In this document: positions 1 through 9,981 of the stretch, one piece after another | How positions within the stretch are numbered: the first letter of the stretch is position 1 | How the letters are laid out: each line of letters begins with the position of its first letter | Assembly: GCA_030437565.1 (NCBI GenBank) | Contig: CP129291.1 | Location: 2,232,001 to 2,296,000, forward strand | Direction: 5' to 3' | Length of the DNA: 64,000 bases | Origin: Terrilactibacillus sp. S3-3 | GTDB taxonomy: Bacteria; Bacillota; Bacilli; Bacillales; Sporolactobacillaceae | Position numbers and translations under genes: made by a program | The notes under the pieces: model-generated | What the model was told of the DNA's origin: nothing | The model's database searches: none | Seen by the model: only the letters and a program-made list of their open reading frames with translations

Positions 1-959
1 TTTTTCTTCATCGACATTCGCCTGCGCTTTTTCAATCAGCGACAGGACATCGCCCATTCCCAGAATACGGGAAGCCATCCGATCAGGATGAAAAGGCTCA
101 AGTGCATCCATTTTTTCCCCCATACCGACAAACTTTAATCGGCGTCCCGGTCACGGCCCGGATGGACAGCGCGCGCGCCGCGCGCGCGTATCGCCGTCCA
201 GCTTCGTCATGATCACACCGGTCAATTCCAGGCGATCGTTGAAGCTCTTGGCCACATTCACCGCATCCTGGCCGGTCATCGCATCGACAACAAGGAAGAT
301 CTCATCCGGATGGCTGACCGCTTTGATTTGCTCAAGTTCTTCCATCAAATCGTCATCAATATGCAGGCGGCCGGCCGTATCGATAATGACGACATCATTA
401 TGATCCGCTTTGGCCTGATCGATCGCCTTCTCGGCAATCTTCACTGGGCTCTCCTTGTCTCCAAGTGAGAAAACCGGCATCTTCAGCTGGCTGCCGAGCG
501 TCTGCAGCTGCTTGATTGCAGCGGGGCGATAGACATCCGCAGCAACGAGCAGCGATTTTTTGTTGTTTTGCTTGCGAATATAATTAGCAAGCTTCCCGGC
601 TGATGTCGTTTTCCCGGCGCCTTGGAGGCCGACGAACATCATCACAACGGTCGGCGGCTTCGCTGAGAAATTGAGCTTGGTCTGTTCGCCGCCCATCAGC
701 TTTGTCAATTCTTCCTGGACAACTTTGATGACCTGCTGGCCGGGCGTCAGACTTTTCAGCACTTCCTGCCCGACGGCCCGTTCCTTAATGCGGCTGACAA
801 AATCCTTAACCACTTTAAAGTTAACATCCGCTTCAAGCAAAGCAAGCCGCACTTCGCGAGCCATCTGTTTGACATCGGCTTCGGACACTTTGCCTTTGCC
901 GCGATTTTTTTTTTTTTCATCGTCTCCTGCAATCTGTCTGCCAGACTTTCAAATGCCAT
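1..959 (-). CDS. ffh: Signal recognition particle protein Ffh (partial, frameshifted)
   Basis: SRP54 GTPase, which binds signal sequences with 4.5S RNA and docks on FtsY at the membrane. The N-terminus [11 protein letters not shown] follows a GGAAGTGAG Shine-Dalgarno and starts at 959. The NG domain is visible, with P-loop [16 protein letters not shown] and TKLDGDT. The gene runs off the window start, so the M domain is missing. A poly-T run at 907-918 splits the N-terminus. A second break lies at 165-190, where the conserved TRGGAALSIR stretch reads as an alternating GC run. An extra base near 135 breaks the frame again; the reading continues as IRAVTG and [26 protein letters not shown] sequence in the other frames. 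These are most likely sequence errors in an essential gene. Identity is certain from the motifs and from ylxM and ftsY next to it. Confidence 0.93.
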
Positions 960-971
960 GCTTCTCACTTC

Positions 972-1313
972 CTAGTCTAAGTTCTCAAGCTTGTCGATAA
1001 ACGCTTGAATAAACGGACGCTCCGGACAATCCATCGCCTGAACACGCGACTTAAATTCAGAAATCAATTTAAGCCGCGCCTGATATTTACGAAAAAGACC
1101 CAGTTTTTTTCTTCAAATGATTCGAGCATCACTTCGGCCCGCTTCAAAATTGTCGTAAACCGCCTGTCTCGTCACATCGCATTCTTCGGCAATTTCGCCC
1201 AATGAAAGGTCGTTGAGATAATAAAGATTTAAATATTCCTGTTGTTTAGGGGTGAGGAGCGACTGATAAAAAAAATCATAAAGAGCGTTCACTCTCATTA
1301 TTTTCTCAAGCAT
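972..1313 (-). CDS. ylxM: YlxM family HTH protein, SRP-associated (frameshifted)
   Basis: YlxM/p13 is a small winged-helix-like protein encoded just upstream of ffh in Firmicutes and thought to modulate SRP. The start at 1313 ([17 protein letters not shown]) follows an AAGGGG site; a longer reading from 1373 would overlap the promoter and is rejected. The signature [18 protein letters not shown] is clear. An extra G near 1137 and a short A run near 1104-1110 break the frame. The corrected C-terminus ends with FIDKLENLD and TAG at 972, giving about 110 residues, normal for the family. It precedes ffh by 12 bases and is surely co-transcribed with it. Confidence 0.88.
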
Positions 1314-1356
1314 AGCAAAATCCCCTTGCGTAAAGGTCTTTTCCTTTACAAGGCTA

Positions 1357-1386
1357 ATCATATAAAAAAGCACAGGATGTTGTCAA
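1357..1386 (-). promoter_or_regulatory. Sigma-A promoter of ylxM-ffh
   Basis: On the minus strand TTGACA (1386-1381) is followed after 18 bases by TATGAT (1362-1357), about 45 bases before the ylxM start. It lies in the gap after ftsY and would uncouple ylxM-ffh from ftsY. Confidence 0.6.
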
Positions 1387-1404
1387 GTTTTTTTCTTAAC
1401 ACCT

Positions 1405-2430
1405 TTACTTTTTATCATGCTTTTCCGGGACATTTTCCTCATCTTCTCCGTCATGAAACATACCCGAGAAAAGACCATAGACAAAGGCATCGGCGTCAAA
1501 CACCTGTAAATCATGCAATCCTTCGCCGAGCCCGACCAGTTTAACAGGAATGTTCAGCTCGCTGCGAATGGCCAGCACGATCCCGCCTTTTGCCGTCCCG
1601 TCCAGTTTTGTCAGGACGATCCCCGTTACATCCGTCGCCCTGCCGAAGTCCCGAGCCTGATTGAGCGCATTTTGTCCCGTTGTGGCATCCAAAACGAGCA
1701 GCACTTCGTGAGGAGCGCCGGGATACTCGCGGCTGATCACCCGTTTGATTTTCTCTAATTCCTTCATCAAGTTGACTTTATTTTGCAAGCGGCCGGCCGT
1801 GTCGCAGATCAGGACATCAACTTTTCTTGACCTCGCGGCGACCAGCGCATCGTAGACAACGGCGGCCGGATCGGAACCTTCCTGGTGCTTAATGACATCG
1901 ACACCGGTGCGTTTGCCCCAAACTTCCAGCTGTTCAATCGCTCCGGCCCGGAATGTATCCGCAGCCGCGAGCAGCACGTCCTTTCCCTCCTCTTTGAACT
2001 TGCCGGCCAGCTTGCCGATTGTCGTCGTTTTGCCGGCGCCGTTGACACCGACGACAAGAATGATCGTCGGCCCGTCCGGATTGATATTGAGCGCGGCTTC
2101 CTCTTCTTTTTTTATCAGGAAACCTGCCAATACTTCCGCAATCACCTCTTTCAGCTGTTCCGTTTCTTTAATATTCCGCGTCCGCGCTTCGTCCTTCAGT
2201 CTTTCAACGAGTTTCATCACCGTTTCCACACCGACATCGGCGCCGATCAAAATATCCTCAAGTTCTTCAAAAAAAAAAAAATCTTCATCGACCTTGCGAT
2301 AGCGTTTGACAAGATTGTTTAGTTTGCCGGCGAATGATTGTCTTGTCTTCGCCAGGCCGTCGCGAAATTTTTCCGTGACCGCTTCCGTTTGGCCGGTAAT
2401 TTTATTTTTCAATTTGCTAAAAAAGCTCAT
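1405..2430 (-). CDS. ftsY: SRP receptor FtsY
   Basis: Intact 341-residue SRP receptor GTPase that docks the Ffh-ribosome complex at the membrane. The N-terminal acidic region is short. The NG domain has P-loop GVNGAGKTT (about 128-136), DTAGRL (210-215) and TKLDGTAKGG (274-283). A DEDFFFFEELEDIL stretch contains a 13-base A/T run where homologues have one or two aromatic residues, so the run may be expanded by six bases in phase. The start follows an AGGA site. In B. subtilis ftsY lies directly behind smc; here a degraded IS607-like element sits between them. Confidence 0.97.
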   Translation of the reverse strand: MSFFSKLKNKITGQTEAVTEKFRDGLAKTRQSFAGKLNNLVKRYRKVDEDFFFFEELEDILIGADVGVETVMKLVERLKDEARTRNIKETEQLKEVIAEVLAGFLIKKEEEAALNINPDGPTIILVVGVNGAGKTTTIGKLAGKFKEEGKDVLLAAADTFRAGAIEQLEVWGKRTGVDVIKHQEGSDPAAVVYDALVAARSRKVDVLICDTAGRLQNKVNLMKELEKIKRVISREYPGAPHEVLLVLDATTGQNALNQARDFGRATDVTGIVLTKLDGTAKGGIVLAIRSELNIPVKLVGLGEGLHDLQVFDADAFVYGLFSGMFHDGEDEENVPEKHDKK

Positions 2431-2431
2431 T

Positions 2432-2627
2432 AAAACATCCTGCTACTAAAAACATATACAAATGCATATTTCTTAGAAAGTTTCTTGCTTCTACCTGCCC
2501 AATCAACTAAATTCCAGTCAATTGTTTGATATAACAGTCCACAAGCGTTAATTCCGATGTAGCCCACCGTATTTGTTTCTATTTGTATATATTATCTTAA
2601 TTTAGAAGCAGCGTTTTCCTCCCTATT
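2432..2627 (-). ncRNA. Putative right end / omega-RNA region downstream of tnpB
   Basis: TnpB nucleases use an omega RNA made from the 3' end of tnpB and the element's right end. This 196-base stretch follows the tnpB stop, has no open frame and ends at ftsY. It contains short inverted repeats such as an ATATGCAT-centred palindrome near 2463-2470. Assignment rests on position only; scaffold limits and guide are not determined. Confidence 0.35.
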
Positions 2628-3753
2628 TTACACTAAGACCGTATATTCTTTAGCATTCATAAGATTCATACTTGCATTTAAGTCTCGATCTATTGTTTCT
2701 CCACAATGCTCACAATGGTAGGTTCTTTTATATAAAGGCATTTTTTGTTGATGGCCGCAATGGCTGCAAATTTGAGAAGACGGGTAAAATCGGTTAACTT
2801 GCCGTAATTCAATGTTATGCTTCTGACATTGCCACACTAACCATGTTTTAAATAAATATATGCCAACTTCTCCAATAGCTTTGGCCAACTTTCTATTTTT
2901 TCATCATCCTTTTTACATTCAAATCCTCAACTGTGACATATTGCGGCTTATCATTAATAATTTTAGAGACCGTTTGACGAACATAATTTTGTCTAAAGCA
3001 TCTGATTTTACGCCAAATTTTTTGAAGCTTTAGCTTATTCTTTCGCCAATTATGAGAGCCTTTAACTTTTCGAGACAGCCATCTTTGAAGACGCCTCATT
3101 TTCTTATATATTTTTTTATATGCTGTTGTTTTAGAAAGTCTTGGAGCAACATAACCATTAGAACAAATCGCCATATCTTTAACGCCTAAATCAATGCCTA
3201 TGCCGCATTCACTATAGTTTGTTTCTGTTTTTATTTCTTCGTCTATTAAAGCACTGACAAAATATCTACCAGCATCAAAGGTTACTGTTGCTGATTTAAC
3301 TATCCCTGTAGGAATGTAAGCAAATTCTTTTAACCTGACCCATTTAAGAGTTGGAATGAAAATTCGATGACGTTCCGCTCTTAATGATTTAGGATTGCCG
3401 CTAATAAAATAAGCAGAATTTTGTTCCCCTTTTTTCTTAAATCGTGGAAATCCGGACTGATGGTTTAAAAAAAAAACGCTTAAAGGCTTTTTCAGCATTC
3501 ATGATCGATTGTTTAACGGCCTTACTGGAAACATCTTTTATCCACTTTTTATCGGGGTTCACTGGTAAATAATGATGATTTAACCATTTAGAAAACTTAT
3601 ACCCAGAAATGAAGCGTTTTTCATTTTTTTATATATTTCTTTATTGTGAGTCAAGTAAAAGTTATAGACAAACCGACAGACACCAAATGTTTGGTTCAAT
3701 TTAATTTTTTTGTTTTTTTTTGTCGGATTTAGTTCTGTTCGGTAGACTTTCAT
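2628..3753 (-). pseudogene. tnpB: TnpB, RNA-guided nuclease of IS607-type element (frameshifted)
   Basis: Reads MKVYRTELNPTKKNKKIKL at 3753 after a GGTGAG site. Downstream are the RuvC-like pieces GIDLGVKDMAICSNG (catalytic Asp), VTVEDLNVK (catalytic Glu) and the zinc ribbon SSQICSHCG...YHCEHCG, then DRDLNASMNLMNA with the last catalytic Asp. Every RuvC catalytic position is present, but the frame breaks at least three times: near 3620 in a T run, near 3468-3475 in an A/T run, and near 2890. Given the error pattern of the window, an intact 370-residue TnpB is possible. A true pseudogene is also possible because tnpA is deleted. Confidence 0.85.
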
Positions 3754-3940
3754 CTTGGCTCACCTTCTTTTTGTATTTTCTAACCCGTATACTCTACAAG
3801 AAAAGACGTGGATAATTGTTATAAAATCTTTTGGGTTTCTATATGCAACAAGTCATTTATCGTTATCCCAACGTTGCAATTTCTTTACTGAAATCCCAAG
3901 CAATCTTGCCATTTCTTTTGATTTTATCGATATCTATATT
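3745..3940 (-). pseudogene. tnpA: tnpA remnant, IS607 serine recombinase with internal deletion
   Basis: The minus strand reads KSKEMARLLGISVKKLQRWDND, the MerR-like DNA-binding start of IS607 TnpA. After a stop it continues with DFITIIHVFSCRVYG, which resembles the conserved C-terminus of these recombinases just before the tnpB start. The roughly 150-residue resolvase domain that should lie between is absent, so the gene looks internally deleted rather than merely frameshifted. The 3' end would overlap the tnpB start, as usual in this family. Confidence 0.6.
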
Positions 3941-3992
3941 TTACCATATAATATACATCTATCCATGATTTAAATAACAGTTATCTGTCTCT

Positions 3993-6900
3993 TTAACGGC
4001 TTGCCGTGAATGCCTCCGTCTCTTCTAATCGAACGGAAACAAGCTTGGACACTCCGGACTCCTGCATCGTCACACCATAGAGGACATCCGCATGTTCCAT
4101 CGTTCCCTTGCGATGGGTCACGACAATAAATTGAGTCTCCCTGCTGAAGGCTTTCAAAAAGGGCATAGCGGTCGACATTGGCGTCATCGAGTGCCGCTTC
4201 GACTTCATCAAGCACACAGAAAGGCACGGGCCGGACTTTCAAAATCGCGAACAGCAAGGCGATCGCCGTCAAGGCCCGTTCTCCCCCGGACAATAGCGAG
4301 AGTTGCTGCAGTTTTTTCCCCGGCGGCTCAGCCAAAATGTCAACACCGCTATAAAGCAAGTCATCCGGATCAACCAAACGCAGATCAGCCTTTCCGCCGC
4401 CGAATAATTCCTGGAACACCATGCGAAACTGTTCACGAACATTGTAAAAAGTTTCGGAAAAGCGCCGCTTCACTTCCTCATCCATTTCCGCCATCACGTC
4501 TTCCAGCGTCGTTTTGGCCTGAAGCAGGTCGTCTCTCTGCTCGAGCAGAAAATGACGGCGGGATGAGACTCTTTCATATTCCTCGATCGCTCCCAAATTG
4601 ACGGTACCAAGTTCGGCAATCGCTCGTTTTGTCAATTTCACTTTTTTTCTCGCTCGATCATCGATATCGATCGCGAGCGGGTATTTTTCTTTGGCCGCCT
4701 CAAAGCTCATTTCATAGTCTTTGGCGAGCGCGGCTAAGAGATGATCAAGCTGCACATCCAATCGTCCAAGGGAGACCTTTTCCGCCTGAAGCGCGCTTAG
4801 AGCCGCATCCCGTTCATCGCGGGCCTTCTTCAGTCTTTCTTCATCAAACACAAGCAAAGCTTTATGCTCATTCCGCCGCTTTCTGCGTTCTTCAATCCAT
4901 CGCGACAGATTTTCTTTGTCGCGGGCAGATGCCGCAATGTTCTCGTCCAAAGTCAGCTTGCCGCGTTTCTGATGCTTGAGATGATCGCTAAGCTTATTGA
5001 CCTCTGTGCGTGCCGATTCAAGATCTTGCGTTAATTCTTCAAGCTGCTCTCTCATTTGTTTCGTTTTATCGTTTTGATGGGCGACAATTTGTCCCTGTTC
5101 CGCAGCCTCAACTTTCAACGCTGTGATCTCGGACTGCAAAGTCTCTTTTGACGCGTCTTGATTTTTCTTTTGATCGGCCAAATTAGCAATGTCCTGGTTC
5201 AATGCTTTTTTTTTTTTTTTTCATTGGCCTGAATCTGTTTGTCGATTTGTTTCATCCGATTCTCAATGGATTGCTGCTCTGAGGCAAAATCACTCGTCTC
5301 ACGCGCCAGCAAATCGTATTTCTCAAGGCTGCTTCTCTCGGCAAGTTCAGCCTCCCGAAGTAGCCCGCCCAGTCTTTGCTTGTCTTCTAATAGCTGCCCG
5401 CTCTTTGCCCGCAGATCCTTCATCGTCATCTCATCCGTGACTAAGGTCTGCTTAAGGGCCGAGAAAGTCTGAAGCAGTTGTTCCTTTTTCGCCTGCATCT
5501 CTTTCAATTGCGCTTTGATTCTCTCAATGTCTCGGCTGCGGCCAATCAGACTGACGTTTTTCTGCTTTTGGCTGCCGCCGGTCATCGCACCTCCAGGGCT
5601 GACCACATCGCCTTCCAGGGTCACAATTCGATAGCGATAGCCGAGCAGCAGCGAGTTGCCCCGCGCCTTTTAAGTCTTTGCTAACCACAGTATTGCCAAG
5701 GAGATGGCTGATAATAGCGCCGTATTGGTTATCCCGGCGGACAAGCGATTCCGCGATGCCGACATAAGCGGGATGGTTTCTTATTCGGCCGGCATCAAGC
5801 GGCTGCATGCGGCGGGGTTTGACCACCGTGAGCGGCAAGAAGGTCGCCCGTCCTGCTTGTTTTCGCCGCAAATATTGAATCGCTTCCCGTCCGCATGCTT
5901 CATCGGAAACGACAACATGCTGCGCTGCGCCGCCGAGCGCCGTTTCAATCGCCGTTTCGAATTCGCGGTCGACATCGATCAGCTCCGCAACCGCACCGTG
6001 AACACCCCGGAGAGTACGGCGGGCTTGAAGAACGGTCTTCACCCCGTGAAAAAAGCCGGTATAGTCCTGACTCATCGCTTCAAGCATCTCTTTCCGGGAC
6101 TTCGCTTGACCGATATAACGGTCGATTTTATTCAAAGCTTCCGATTGCTTGTGATAGCGGTCGCGTCCGCCCGTCACCCGTTTGTCCAAATCATTCAATT
6201 GTTGCTTAATTTGGCGGCTTTCCTCTGCTTTTTGTTCCGCCTCTTTTTGCAAACTTCGCCTTTTGCCTGCCGAAACCTCCGCAGCCTCCTGAACCTCGTT
6301 CACACTTTGTCCGAGACGTTCCGATTTTTTTTTCAAAAGCGCCAATTGTTCGGAAAGATAGCGTTTTTTTCGTTGCGCATGGATGCCTGCCGATTCAGAA
6401 TCTCTATGTAATCCGCTTTCATCCTTTCAATCATTTCATCCAGATCTTGCTTATAAAAATCATATTCCTGCAATTTTTCTTTCAGCTTACTTCGAATCGC
6501 CTGCTTTTTTTTCTTCTCGGCATGATAGCGGCGCTCTTCGTCTTTCAGCGTCTGCATATTTTCATTTTTTCTTTTCTTCCAGCCGGCTGATTCTTTCATT
6601 TAATTCATCGGCGCTTTCTTTAGCGTGTTTTTGTCTCTCGCTCAGCACGTCTTTTTGCCCCGTATATTTTTCATGCTGCTCGCTGGCCAGCAGCAGCGCA
6701 TCTTGAAGCTCTTCAATTGAGCGATCGAGCGCCGCCAAATCGGCTTGTTTTTTTTTCGGCACGACGACTCGATTTCCCCAATCGACCGCATTCGTGTTTC
6801 TTTTCTATCCGTCAGGTCTTCAACTTTCTTTTTAACTTGTTCCCATCTTCGGTGTGTCTGTTCGATATCGTAAGCGAGGAGTGCCACTTCCACTTTTTCC

Positions 6901-7570
6901 AATTGTTCTTTCTTTGCCAAATAATCTTTGGCGATCGACGCCTGTTCTTCAAGCGGTCCGATTTGGCTTTCTAGTTCATGTAAAATATCTTCAACGCGAT
7001 TCAAATCTTCTTCCGATTCGGTCAGTTTTTTTTCTGCAGTTTGCTTGCGCAGTTTATACTTTAAAACACCGGCCGCCTCTTCAAAGATTTTTCTCTTGTC
7101 CTCCGCTTTGCTATTCAAAATCTCATCAATTTTTCCCTGCCCGATCACGGAATAATACGCTTCGCGCCCGAGCCCGGAATCCATAAAAAGGTCGACGATG
7201 TCCTTCAACCGGCACGTCTGGCCGTTGATTAAAAATTCACTGTCGCCCGAACGAAAAACACGCCGGGTGACGCTAATTTCGCTGTAATCATAAGGCAGAT
7301 ACTTGTCGCCGTTATCCAGTGTCAGCGTCACTTCCGCCACGTTCAAAGCCTTTTTGGCGTCACTTCCGGAAAAAATGATATCTTCCATTTTCGACCCTCT
7401 TAAGGATTTAGCGGATTGTTCGCCAAGCACCCACCTGATTGCATCGGTAATGTTGCTTTTGCCGCTGCCATTCGGCCCGACGACCGCCGTGACGCCGGGG
7501 ACAAATTCAACAACGTTTTTTTATGAGCAAAAGATTTAAAGCCAAGTACATCCAATCGTTTGAGGAACAT
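3993..7570 (-). CDS. smc: Chromosome segregation ATPase SMC (multiple frameshifts)
   Basis: Core subunit of bacterial condensin. The start [15 protein letters not shown] follows GGAGGGATGCAA at 7570. Walker [10 protein letters not shown] appears after a frameshift in a T run near 7520. Then come the coiled coil, the hinge ([27 protein letters not shown]), the second coiled coil, the signature [17 protein letters not shown], Walker [16 protein letters not shown] and the end [19 protein letters not shown]. The frame-corrected length is about 1190 residues, normal for the family. About seven breaks occur, mostly in A/T runs (near 6750, 6565, 6340, 5640, 5210 and 4165). The run at 5209-5221 has 13 T. 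Almost certainly a functional gene with sequence errors. Confidence 0.95.
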
Positions 7571-7779
7571 TTGCATCCCTCCGTTTCTTGTATCCTAGTT
7601 ACTTCTATCGGCCCTTTTTCCCGGACTGCCCTCGCGTCAAAATAGATTGAACCGAAAACACGGGGCCCGGCGCACAGGCCCGCTTTTCAGACTGTGCGTC
7701 AGATCCCCGCTCTCCGAAGTTTCATCACTTCATTTTAACATAAGCCGGATAAAGTTGCCTCTCGGCATTAAAAAATATT

Positions 7780-7822
7780 GTATAGGAAAACAGCCGAAAT
7801 GGATCATCTCGGCTGTTTTCGT
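7780..7822 (-). terminator. Terminator after rnc
   Basis: AAAACAGCCGA...TCGGCTGTTTT forms an 11-bp stem on the minus strand directly after the rnc stop, with T-rich arms. Confidence 0.65.
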
Positions 7823-8548
7823 TATTCATTCAGTTGTTCGAGCGCTTTCCGGGCGGCGAATTGCTCCGATTCTTTTTTCGACCGCCCTTTTCCGGTACCA
7901 ATGGTCGAACCATTTAAAAGCACCTTTGAGAAAAATTCACGGTGATGAGCCGGCCCTTTTTCCGTCACAACATCATACTGCAGCTCGCCTAGATTTTTTC
8001 GCTGAACCGTTTCCTGCAATTGGCTTTTGAAATCCATCACATGGGAAAAAGCACCGTCATTTATTTTAGGATAAACCACCGCCTCCAAAAAACGGACGAC
8101 GTCGCCCAACCCTTGATCAAGAAACAGCGCTCCGATAAAAGCTAAAAACATCGGCCAAGAGCGCCGGGCGTTTTCTTCCCCCGGTTGCCTCCTCGCCCCT
8201 GCCGAGAAAGATCTTTTCATCGAAAGAAAGTTCGGAAGCGAATTGTACCAGTGCCGTTTCGCAGACGATAGCGGCACGCATCTTCGTCATGTCCCCTTCC
8301 GACATATCCGGAAATTTTTTAAACAAATATTGGGAGATCAGCAATTCCAGCACCGCATCACCAAGAAATTCAAGCCGTTCATAATCTTCGTGGATACGGC
8401 GGCGATGCTCATTCACATAGGATGAATGGGTAAAAGCCTGTTTCAGCAAAGCCTCATTCTTAAACTCCAGCGAGAATTCTTTTAAAAACTGGCGAAGCCG
8501 TTTAAGCATTTCTTGTTCATATACCCGTGATTTTTTGGGTCTCGGCAT
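7822..8548 (-). CDS. rnc: Ribonuclease III (frameshifted)
   Basis: Double-strand RNA endonuclease for rRNA and mRNA processing. The start [15 protein letters not shown] at 8548 follows GGAGG. The catalytic signature [16 protein letters not shown] is present, then [11 protein letters not shown] and the dsRNA-binding domain [13 protein letters not shown]...[22 protein letters not shown] loss of one or two bases near 8150, at DVF(E)[11 protein letters not shown], divides the ORF. The corrected length of about 242 residues fits. It sits upstream of smc as in Bacillus, with a terminator between them. Confidence 0.95.
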
Positions 8549-8555
8549 ATTGTGA

Positions 8556-8654
8556 CTACCTCCGATTCTGCCAATAATGTGAAATATCGTCAACATAAAG
8601 ACGAAGCTTGCGGCGTCTGAAGCGAACCAAAAGTAAACTTCGACGATGACTCAT
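8556..8654 (-). CDS. Possible 32-codon leader peptide upstream of rnc
   Basis: A small ORF starts [17 protein letters not shown] and ends in WQNRR, with an AGGGGAAAGA site just before its ATG. Its TAG stop touches the GGAGG site of rnc, so the two could be translationally coupled. It is rich in Arg and has no recognised family. It may be chance; only position, ribosome site and stop overlap support it. Confidence 0.25.
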   Translation of the reverse strand: MSHRRSLLLVRFRRRKLRLYVDDISHYWQNRR

Positions 8655-8750
8655 TCTTTCCCCTGTGAGATTTAAGTTAAACAATCGGCCCCGCCGGCCG
8701 TTTTGCAGTTTGCTGCCTCTCTTATGGGGAATGGCAGTTCATAAAGTAAA

Positions 8751-8801
8751 ATGAAAGCCCCGTTATTCATAGTCTATAAAAACGGGACTTTGCTTTCATT
8801 G
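8751..8801 (-). terminator. Terminator after acpP
   Basis: On the minus strand AATGAAAGC...CCCGTT pairs with AACGGG...GCTTTCATT, followed by TTACTTT. It begins right after the acpP stop. Confidence 0.6.
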
Positions 8802-9041
8802 TCAGGATTGATGGCTTTTTATGTAATTGACTACATCGCCAACCGTCAAGATTTTTTCAGCATCTTCATCGGAGATTTCGAGTCCGAATTCATCTTCCAG
8901 TTCCATGACAAGTTCAACTATATCAAGCGAATCAGCGTCCAGGTCTTCTTTGAAAGAAGCCTCAAGTTTCACATCGGCTTCATCCACGCCCAGTCTGTCA
9001 ACAACGATTTTTTTAACGCGTTCCAAAATGTCTTCTGCCAC
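8802..9041 (-). CDS. acpP: Acyl carrier protein
   Basis: Carrier of growing acyl chains in fatty-acid synthesis. The motif [21 protein letters not shown] contains the phosphopantetheine Ser in DSL. I place the start at the GTG at 9041 ([13 protein letters not shown]), 8 bases after GGGAGGTG, giving 79 residues; a GTG at 9050 overlaps the ribosome site and is less likely. Intact. It stands between fabG and rnc as in Bacillus, with its own promoter and terminator. Confidence 0.96.
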   Translation of the reverse strand: MAEDILERVKKIVVDRLGVDEADVKLEASFKEDLDADSLDIVELVMELEDEFGLEISDEDAEKILTVGDVVNYIKSHQS

Positions 9042-9075
9042 GTCTTTCACCTCCCCTCAAAGCCAATCATAAATT

Positions 9076-9104
9076 AAAATACCAGGAAACGAAGGGATCG
9101 TCAA
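9076..9104 (-). promoter_or_regulatory. acpP promoter
   Basis: TTGACG (9104-9099), 17-base spacer, TATTTT (9081-9076) on the minus strand, about 35 bases before the acpP start. The -10 is imperfect. Confidence 0.45.
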
Positions 9105-9236
9105 AGAATTTTGCCGACTTCATCCTCGTTTATTTATCTCTATATGAAGCATAAAGAAAGCCGCTCTTAAAAGCAAGTTTTTCCCGGCCGGCAAAATTTG
9201 CGAAACAGCCTGGGACGGGAACAAACCTGCTTTATT

Positions 9237-9981
9237 TTATTGCATCACCATGCCGCCGTCAACACATAAAACTTGCCCGGTCATATATCGGCTGTCATCG
9301 CCGGCCAAAAATCCAGCCACTTTAGCGACATCTTCAGGCGTGCCAAAACGGTTCAAAGGAATTTGTTTCTTCATTTCCTCCCTTGTTTCTTCAGCCAACT
9401 TATCCGTCATTTCGGTTGCGATGAAGCCGGGCGCCACGGCATTCACATTGATATTTCGCGAAGCAAATTCGCGGGCGGAGGATTTCGTGAGGCCGATCAC
9501 GCCCGCTTTTGCGGCCACGTAATTGGCTTGACCGGGGTTGCCGATCATGCCGACGACCGAAGCCACATTGATGATCCGTCCGCTTCTTTGTTTCATCATC
9601 GGACGGACGGCCGCCTTTGTCACGTTAAAAACGCCCTTTATTGGTATTAAGAACAGCGTCCCAGTCCGCTTCTTTCATTCTCATCATCAAGCCGTCGCGG
9701 GTAATCCCGGCATTATTAACAAGAATATCCAAATGGCCGAACTCCGAAACAATCGTTTTGACCATCGTCTGAACGGCCTCGTAATCGGAAACATCACATT
9801 GATAAGTGATCGCATCGGCGCCTAGCTTTTTGATCGCTTCGGCCGTTTCCTCTGCGCGGGATTGATTGCCCGAATAATTCACAACAATGGTCGCACCCTT
9901 ACTTGCCAATTCCAGAGCGATGGCACGTCCGATCCCCCGCGAAGCACCTGTAACGAGCGCTACTTTTCCATTTAACATCAT
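9237..9981 (-). CDS. fabG: 3-oxoacyl-ACP reductase FabG (frameshifted)
   Basis: NADPH-dependent ketoacyl-ACP reductase of fatty-acid elongation. SDR features are the cofactor loop GASRGIG, NNAG, the catalytic Ser in INVASVVG and YVAAKAG (Tyr and Lys). The end is [14 protein letters not shown] two-base loss near 9640 within NTN(L)KGVFNVTK breaks the frame. Corrected length is about 247 residues. Its ATG overlaps the fabD stop (ATGA), so the genes are coupled. Confidence 0.96.

Larger units (their letters stand above)
2431..3992 (-). mobile_element. Degraded IS607-family element between smc and ftsY
   Basis: The interval between the smc stop and the ftsY start holds, on the minus strand, a remnant of an IS607 serine-recombinase tnpA and a frameshifted tnpB. 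About 200 non-coding bases follow tnpB up to ftsY. Gene order tnpA then tnpB with overlap, and a MerR-like HTH at the start of tnpA, define the IS607 type. IS607 elements make no target duplication, so the exact ends cannot be set; the span given is the whole intergenic interval. A+T content looks higher than in the flanking genes. Confidence 0.75.
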
